Below are positions 23,121-26,209 of a DNA stretch of 26,209 nucleotides, one piece after another; the first letter of the stretch is position 1, and the number at the start of each line of letters is the position of its first letter. Position numbers and translations under genes: made by a program. Where the stretch lies: the IMG/VR virus record IMGVR_UViG_3300000226_000008, positions 1 through 26,209 of that record. One strand, written 5' to 3'. A model generated the notes under the pieces. It was given only the letters and a program-made list of their open reading frames with translations, did no database searches and was not told the DNA's origin. Source of the DNA: a virus.

Positions 23121-23338
23121 TCGTGAACAATTAATTGTTCATTTTCCCAAAACTTCCACGAAAAAACGTGGGTTTCCCAAAATTCAGTTATATGTATGTC
23201 AAACAATAAAGGTTACAAAACAATTAAACTCAATGAGAGATTAAACAACATAAAGTACTAAATGTACTTCACAGCACAAGAGTAGTAGTCAGCTACTCCT
23301 GTTTTCAATTAAAACAATTATTAACTAAAACAAAAATT
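23121..23338 (+). promoter_or_regulatory. Structured intergenic region with hairpins and a direct repeat
   Basis: This gap holds no recognisable long gene. It contains a perfect 18-base palindrome TGAACAATTAATTGTTCA (23124-23141) followed by TTTT; a hairpin CCACG-N6-CGTGG (23156-23171) flanked by two copies of TTTCCCAAAA (23143-23152 and 23173-23182); a hairpin AAGTAC-N5-GTACTT (23253-23269); and GAGTAG-N7-CTACTC (23280-23298) followed by CTGTTTT. It may contain a terminator for the protease transcript, a new promoter for the next gene and possibly a small RNA. Which hairpin does what cannot be decided from the sequence. Confidence 0.5.
23196..23261 (+). CDS. Possible 21-residue leader peptide
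   Basis: An ATG at 23196 opens a 21-codon frame with a polar, Lys/Asn-rich product (MSNNKGYKTIKLNERLNNIK, then Tyr), ending in the hairpin at 23253-23269. The context (TATGTATGTC) is only moderately like other starts here, and chance frames of this length are common in AT-rich DNA. It could be a leader peptide for the downstream gene, but it is weakly supported. Confidence 0.2.
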   Translation: MSNNKGYKTIKLNERLNNIKY

Positions 23339-23779
23339 ATGAAAAATTTAATTATGACACTTGCTGTAGCACTATTCACAACGTTTGCTGCATCAGCACA
23401 ATTTATGGTAGTTACTACTGTAAATACTCCTGACAGCGATTTAAACGAAGAATGGGGTACAACTAATTTTACTGACAACATCGGTATCGGGTATGTTTAC
23501 AACGATAAATGTGTTGTTGGTTTGGTAAAGGCAGGAGAAGACGCTGAAGGCGAAACTTCTTACGACCTTTGGGGCCGTTACAACTGGAACGCAAACATGT
23601 TCGTTTCAGTTCAAGCACCAACAGAAGAAATGATGGACAACTTAACAGTTGGACTTGGTTACTCTTATGATGTGTGGAAAGGGCTTTGCGTTGAACCTAA
23701 CTACAGTATGGGTTTAAAAGAAGATGAAGCAGGTGAAAGAAATGGTTCTTTCAACTTAGGTTTGTCTTACAAGTTTTAA
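23339..23779 (+). CDS. Secreted outer-membrane beta-barrel-like protein (146 aa)
   Basis: The N-terminus MKNLIMTLAVALFTTFAASA is a clear Sec signal peptide, with predicted cleavage before Gln21, the Bacteroidota-typical ASA|Q junction. The mature 126 residues show alternating strands with aromatic girdles (GIGYVYNDKCVVGLVKAG, SYDLWGRYNWNANMFVSVQA, LTVGLGYSYDVWKGLCVEPN) and end in LGLSYKF, whose C-terminal Phe is the usual signal for outer-membrane barrel insertion. It has slightly higher GC and more C-ending codons than its neighbours, suggesting recent acquisition from a host or high expression. A role in masking the phage receptor or changing the outer membrane during infection is possible; a virion role is unlikely given the signal peptide. 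Confidence 0.7.
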   Translation: MKNLIMTLAVALFTTFAASAQFMVVTTVNTPDSDLNEEWGTTNFTDNIGIGYVYNDKCVVGLVKAGEDAEGETSYDLWGRYNWNANMFVSVQAPTEEMMDNLTVGLGYSYDVWKGLCVEPNYSMGLKEDEAGERNGSFNLGLSYKF

Positions 23780-23824
23780 ACTTAGTATTAATTAAAAAAA
23801 GACCTGGTAACAGGCATTAAAAAA

Positions 23825-24049
23825 ATGGAAAAAGTATTTTCAACAGTAAACGGATTTTTAGGTGGATTAGGGTCATTATTTATGGCTTTCATCCCAGTAA
23901 CAATCTTATGGTACGTTTTAACAGGCGGATCAGTATTTGGAATGGATGTAATCGCTAACCTAACTTCATTAGTTGAAGGATTTGGTAACGGTGGTTTCGT
24001 AGGATTAGTAGTTTTAATCTTAGTAGCATCATTTTTTACAAAAAAGTAA
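23825..24049 (+). CDS. Small two-helix membrane protein of the head module (74 aa)
   Basis: Two hydrophobic segments are visible: residues about 13-35 (GGLGSLFMAFIPVTILWYVL) and about 56-71 (GGFVGLVVLILVASFF), joined by a loop GGSVFGMDVIANLTSLVEGF and ending in Lys-Lys. I recall similar small membrane proteins near the capsid gene in marine T4-like phages, with no established function. It could be a holin-like or prohead-membrane anchor (T4 proheads assemble on the inner membrane). It is preceded by a 45-base gap with a CCTG-GTAA-CAGG mini-hairpin and followed by a strong terminator. Confidence 0.65.
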   Translation: MEKVFSTVNGFLGGLGSLFMAFIPVTILWYVLTGGSVFGMDVIANLTSLVEGFGNGGFVGLVVLILVASFFTKK

Positions 24050-24072
24050 TAGTTTTTTAGAACATATTTACT

Positions 24073-24104
24073 AAGAGAGGCGCTTCGGCGCCTCTTTTGT
24101 TTTC
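24073..24104 (+). terminator. Rho-independent terminator with UUCG tetraloop
   Basis: GAGGCGC (24077-24083) pairs with GCGCCTC (24088-24094) around the very stable TTCG loop, extended by A-T pairs on the outside, and is followed by TTTTGTTTT. It closes the transcript of the barrel-like and small membrane protein genes and separates it from the scaffold/capsid unit. Confidence 0.85.
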
Positions 24105-24125
24105 TGTATTTTTGTTGTATGTATC
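24097..24125 (+). promoter_or_regulatory. Possible Bacteroidota-type promoter for the scaffold/capsid genes
   Basis: TTG at 24097-24099 is followed 18 bases later by TATGTATC (24118-24125); an alternative box TATTTTTG (24107-24114) fits the Bacteroidota -7 consensus TAnnTTTG exactly but lacks a -33 TTG at the right spacing. The position directly after a terminator and about 125 bases before the scaffold gene requires a promoter somewhere in this gap, but the exact site is uncertain. The rest of the gap (24126-24248) holds the direct repeat TTCCTAATAA (two copies) and a small AAGGTT/AACCTT hairpin. Confidence 0.35.
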
Positions 24126-24248
24126 ATGGAACATACGCGCTTCCTAATAAGCCGTCCCTGATTATTTATAATCCTATTAAGGTTCCTAATAACCTTATTT
24201 CCCGTACAATTAATTAACGAGACTCGAAAGAGAAAAAACCAAAATAAA

Positions 24249-25418
24249 ATGGCAAACAACATTTTAAAAGAGGCAATCGCTGACGCTAAGGCAGTTCGTG
24301 AAGTTGCTCTTGCAAATGCAAAGGCCGCATTAGAAGAAGCTTTTACACCAAAACTTCAATCTATGTTATCTGCTAAATTATCTGAAACTTTAAATGAAGA
24401 GGAAGACGATTTAGATGAAAATGTAGAAGAAACAGAAACAGTAGATGAAATTACTGGTATGGATGAAGAAGATACAATGGATGAAAGTGAAAATCTAGAT
24501 GAGGAAATTGATTTGGAAGAAATTCTTAATGAATTAGAATTAGAAGAAGGCGAAGACTCAAAAGAAGAAACAGTCGAAGAAGCTAAGGACAAAGATGAAG
24601 AAACTATGGACGAAGCTAAAGGCGACGAAGAAGAAATGGAAGAGGCAGTAGGTTATCCAAACCACCGAGCAGACAATATGAAGAAAGTACATCACCAAGC
24701 TGATGACATGAATCAAGGTTTGAAAGAGGGTGAAGATTTTGACCTAGATACTCTTCTAGAAGAGATCAACAATTTAGACGAAACAGAAGACGAAGTTAAC
24801 GAAGAAGTTGAAGACATCAAAGAATTTGATAGATATGGAGGCAAAAAAGCTGCTGACACTTCACAAAGTGATTCACTTAGAGCTATGGCATCATCAGCAT
24901 CTTCTTACGAAGACTGGCAAGCTAAAGCTACAGAAGCAGGAGCTCACCCAAACATCATTAATAGTGATAGATGGAAAGCATATGTTGAAAAACAAATAAC
25001 TGCAGAAAGTATGTATGAAGCTTTAGAAACTGAACTCGCAGAAACTCAAGCAGCACTTGAAGTTAAAACTACTGAACTTAACGAAGTTAATTTGTTAAAC
25101 TCTAAATTATTGTATGTTAACAGAATCTTTAAAGCAAATACTTTAGATGAAGGACAGAAACTACGTGTAGTTGAAACTTTAGACAAAGCTGATAGTATTA
25201 AAGAAGCTAAGTTAATTTACGAAACAATCAAAGATACTTTCAATGTTGCTAAATCAAAGAAAGCATCAGTAAAATCTAAAACGAAATCTATAAAAGAAGG
25301 TTTAGGAATGGCTTCTAAAGCTGCAGGAATGTCTACAGCTAAAAAAGAAGTTATCTCAGAATCTAATAATATGATAAATCGTTTTCAAAAATTAGCAAAT
25401 ATTAAAATTAATCAATAA
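24249..25418 (+). CDS. gp22: Prohead core scaffolding protein (T4 gp22-like)
   Basis: The 389-residue protein has the architecture of T4-type scaffolds: a helical N-terminus (ILKEAIADAKAVREVALANA), a very acidic Glu/Asp region (about 50-135 and 160-192), a long coiled coil (about 253-285, SMYEALETELAETQAALEVK), the following VNRIFKANTLDEGQKLRVVE segment, and a basic C-terminal part ending NRFQKLANIKINQ. It fills the prohead core, guides capsid assembly and is degraded by the gp21-like protease. It is longer than T4 gp22 (269 aa) because of an expanded acidic part and a non-acidic stretch at about 195-250 (YEDWQAKATEAGAHPNIINS). It is followed 22 bases later by the capsid gene. Confidence 0.9.
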   Translation: MANNILKEAIADAKAVREVALANAKAALEEAFTPKLQSMLSAKLSETLNEEEDDLDENVEETETVDEITGMDEEDTMDESENLDEEIDLEEILNELELEEGEDSKEETVEEAKDKDEETMDEAKGDEEEMEEAVGYPNHRADNMKKVHHQADDMNQGLKEGEDFDLDTLLEEINNLDETEDEVNEEVEDIKEFDRYGGKKAADTSQSDSLRAMASSASSYEDWQAKATEAGAHPNIINSDRWKAYVEKQITAESMYEALETELAETQAALEVKTTELNEVNLLNSKLLYVNRIFKANTLDEGQKLRVVETLDKADSIKEAKLIYETIKDTFNVAKSKKASVKSKTKSIKEGLGMASKAAGMSTAKKEVISESNNMINRFQKLANIKINQ

Positions 25419-25440
25419 CCTTAATAAAAAATTACAAAAA

Positions 25441-26209
25441 TGAACGTAAATAATTTATTAGCAGGTTCAAGCCCTTACCAAGTTCTTTCCGAGCAGTCAG
25501 CTAAATTAGCAGGCAAATGGGAAAAATCAGGACTTTTAGAAGGAATTGAATCTTCAACAGAAAAGAATAACATGTCAATGTTATTAGAAAATCAAGCTAA
25601 ACAGCTTGTAAACGAAGCTAACTCAACAGGTACAGATGCATCTATTGCAACTGGTAATTCTGAAGCGTGGGCGGGTGTAGCTCTTCCATTAGTACGAAGA
25701 GTATTCGGAGAAATCGTAGCAAAAGACCTAGTGTCAGTTCAACCAATGAACTTACCAGCAGGTTTAATTTTCTACCTTGACTTCCAATATGGTTCATCTA
25801 CAGATCTTAATAAGACAAGTGGAGAATCACTTTATGGTGCTGAAAGCACTTTAAAAAGAACTGACGGTGCGTTTGACAAAGGTCTTTACGGTGCTGGTGA
25901 GTTCTCTTATTCAAGTGAAAGAAGCTCTTCAGTTTCTATTACTACAAATGGTGCTGTAACAGGAGCTGCTACTTATGCAGGAATCTTGAACTTTGACACT
26001 GAATTCTCATCTTCAAATGAAGGTACTTTTGGTCTTGCAACAGCAGCTGCTAACGATACAGTTGTAACGTTAAAAGTTCCAGTTACTAAAACATTAGGAT
26101 ATGACCCAGAAGCAGTAAGATCAATGACTGTATCAGGATCTAACATTTCTGCATACTACCCACAGTATACAAGAATTAATGGATCTAATGTAGAATTTGT
26201 TATCAAGCA
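25441..26209 (+). CDS. gp23: Major capsid protein (T4 gp23-like), 3' partial
   Basis: The gene begins at ATG 25441 (context ATTACAAAAATGAAC) and runs off the window after 256 codons; T4 gp23 has 521 residues, so about half is present. The N-terminal part (residues 1-59) is helical and would be removed: the site LVNE|A after Glu59 aligns with the known gp23 site (LTE|A after Glu65). The mature start continues with GNSEAWAGVALPLVRRVFGE and VSVQPMNLPAGLIFYLDFQY, the hallmark of gp23 proteins (VQPM..P.G..F). Ser/Gly/Thr-rich loops follow (about 120-190), probably insertion-domain-like. It forms the hexamers of the head shell. Confidence 0.95.

Noticed and set aside
24071-24262. Minus-strand frame over the UUCG terminator and scaffold leader
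   Set aside because: It would have to be translated through a stable terminator hairpin and has no recognisable product; the region is better explained as terminator plus 5' leader.
1-26209. tRNA genes, CRISPR arrays, insertion sequences, integrase or attachment sites
   Set aside because: I saw no cloverleaf with CCA end, no regularly spaced repeats, and no transposase or integrase motif in the window.

Overview
The window is part of the genome of a T4-like contractile-tailed phage (Caudoviricetes), very AT-rich, with every convincing gene on the + strand. The evidence is a head-assembly block in T4 order: terminase large subunit (gp17-like), portal (gp20-like), prohead protease (gp21-like), scaffold (gp22-like) and major capsid protein (gp23-like, cut by the window end). 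The host is probably a member of the Bacteroidota, most likely marine. Starts sit in A/T-rich contexts (typically AAAATTATG) with almost no Shine-Dalgarno sequence. One encoded exported protein has a signal peptide ending ASA|Q, a typical Bacteroidota cleavage context. The host assignment is inference.

Layout. (1) 1-4460: virion structural genes, namely a partial Gly/Pro-rich C-terminus, two proteins of unknown fold, and two proteins that share a C-terminal motif, one of which carries a LamG/concanavalin-like domain. (2) 4484-6346: a SegE-like GIY-YIG protein, an unknown protein, and a zinc-ribbon/Toprim DNA primase in overlapping array. (3) 6379-10335: a 1318-residue multidomain protein combining an NMN-adenylyltransferase-like domain, a possible permuted NlpC/P60-like domain, a HAD phosphatase domain and a KxDG ligase-like nucleotidyltransferase domain. 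(4) 10335-14943: a tightly packed run of small genes, several starting with a short basic amphipathic helix ending in [I/L/V]-x-E (possible capsid-targeting leaders), plus a zinc-ribbon protein, an HExxH metallopeptidase and a 3TM-type holin. (5) 14961-15113: a 21-residue, nine-cysteine metallothionein-like mini-gene and a strong terminator. (6) 15140-17271: a FAD-dependent dehydrogenase, a small DGPA-motif protein and a P-loop kinase. (7) 17280-23120: terminase, portal, three small genes in the position of T4 genes 67/68, and the protease. (8) 23121-24248: a structured intergenic region, a small outer-membrane-barrel-like secreted protein, a two-helix membrane protein and a UUCG terminator. 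(9) 24249-end: scaffold and capsid.

How it works together. Scaffold, capsid, portal and protease build the prohead, the terminase fills it, and the protease should cut at [I/L/V]-x-E sites. The predicted capsid site (after Glu59, V-N-E) matches the motif that ends the leaders of several small proteins and that also lies between domains of the 1318-residue protein. The most interesting reading of the window is therefore a set of enzymes loaded into the head, released from leaders or a precursor by the prohead protease, and injected with the DNA. Transcription units appear to be headed by a repeated motif TTATATTTATAACAAA located 25-37 bases before starts. It contains the reverse complement of the T4 late promoter core TATAAATA.
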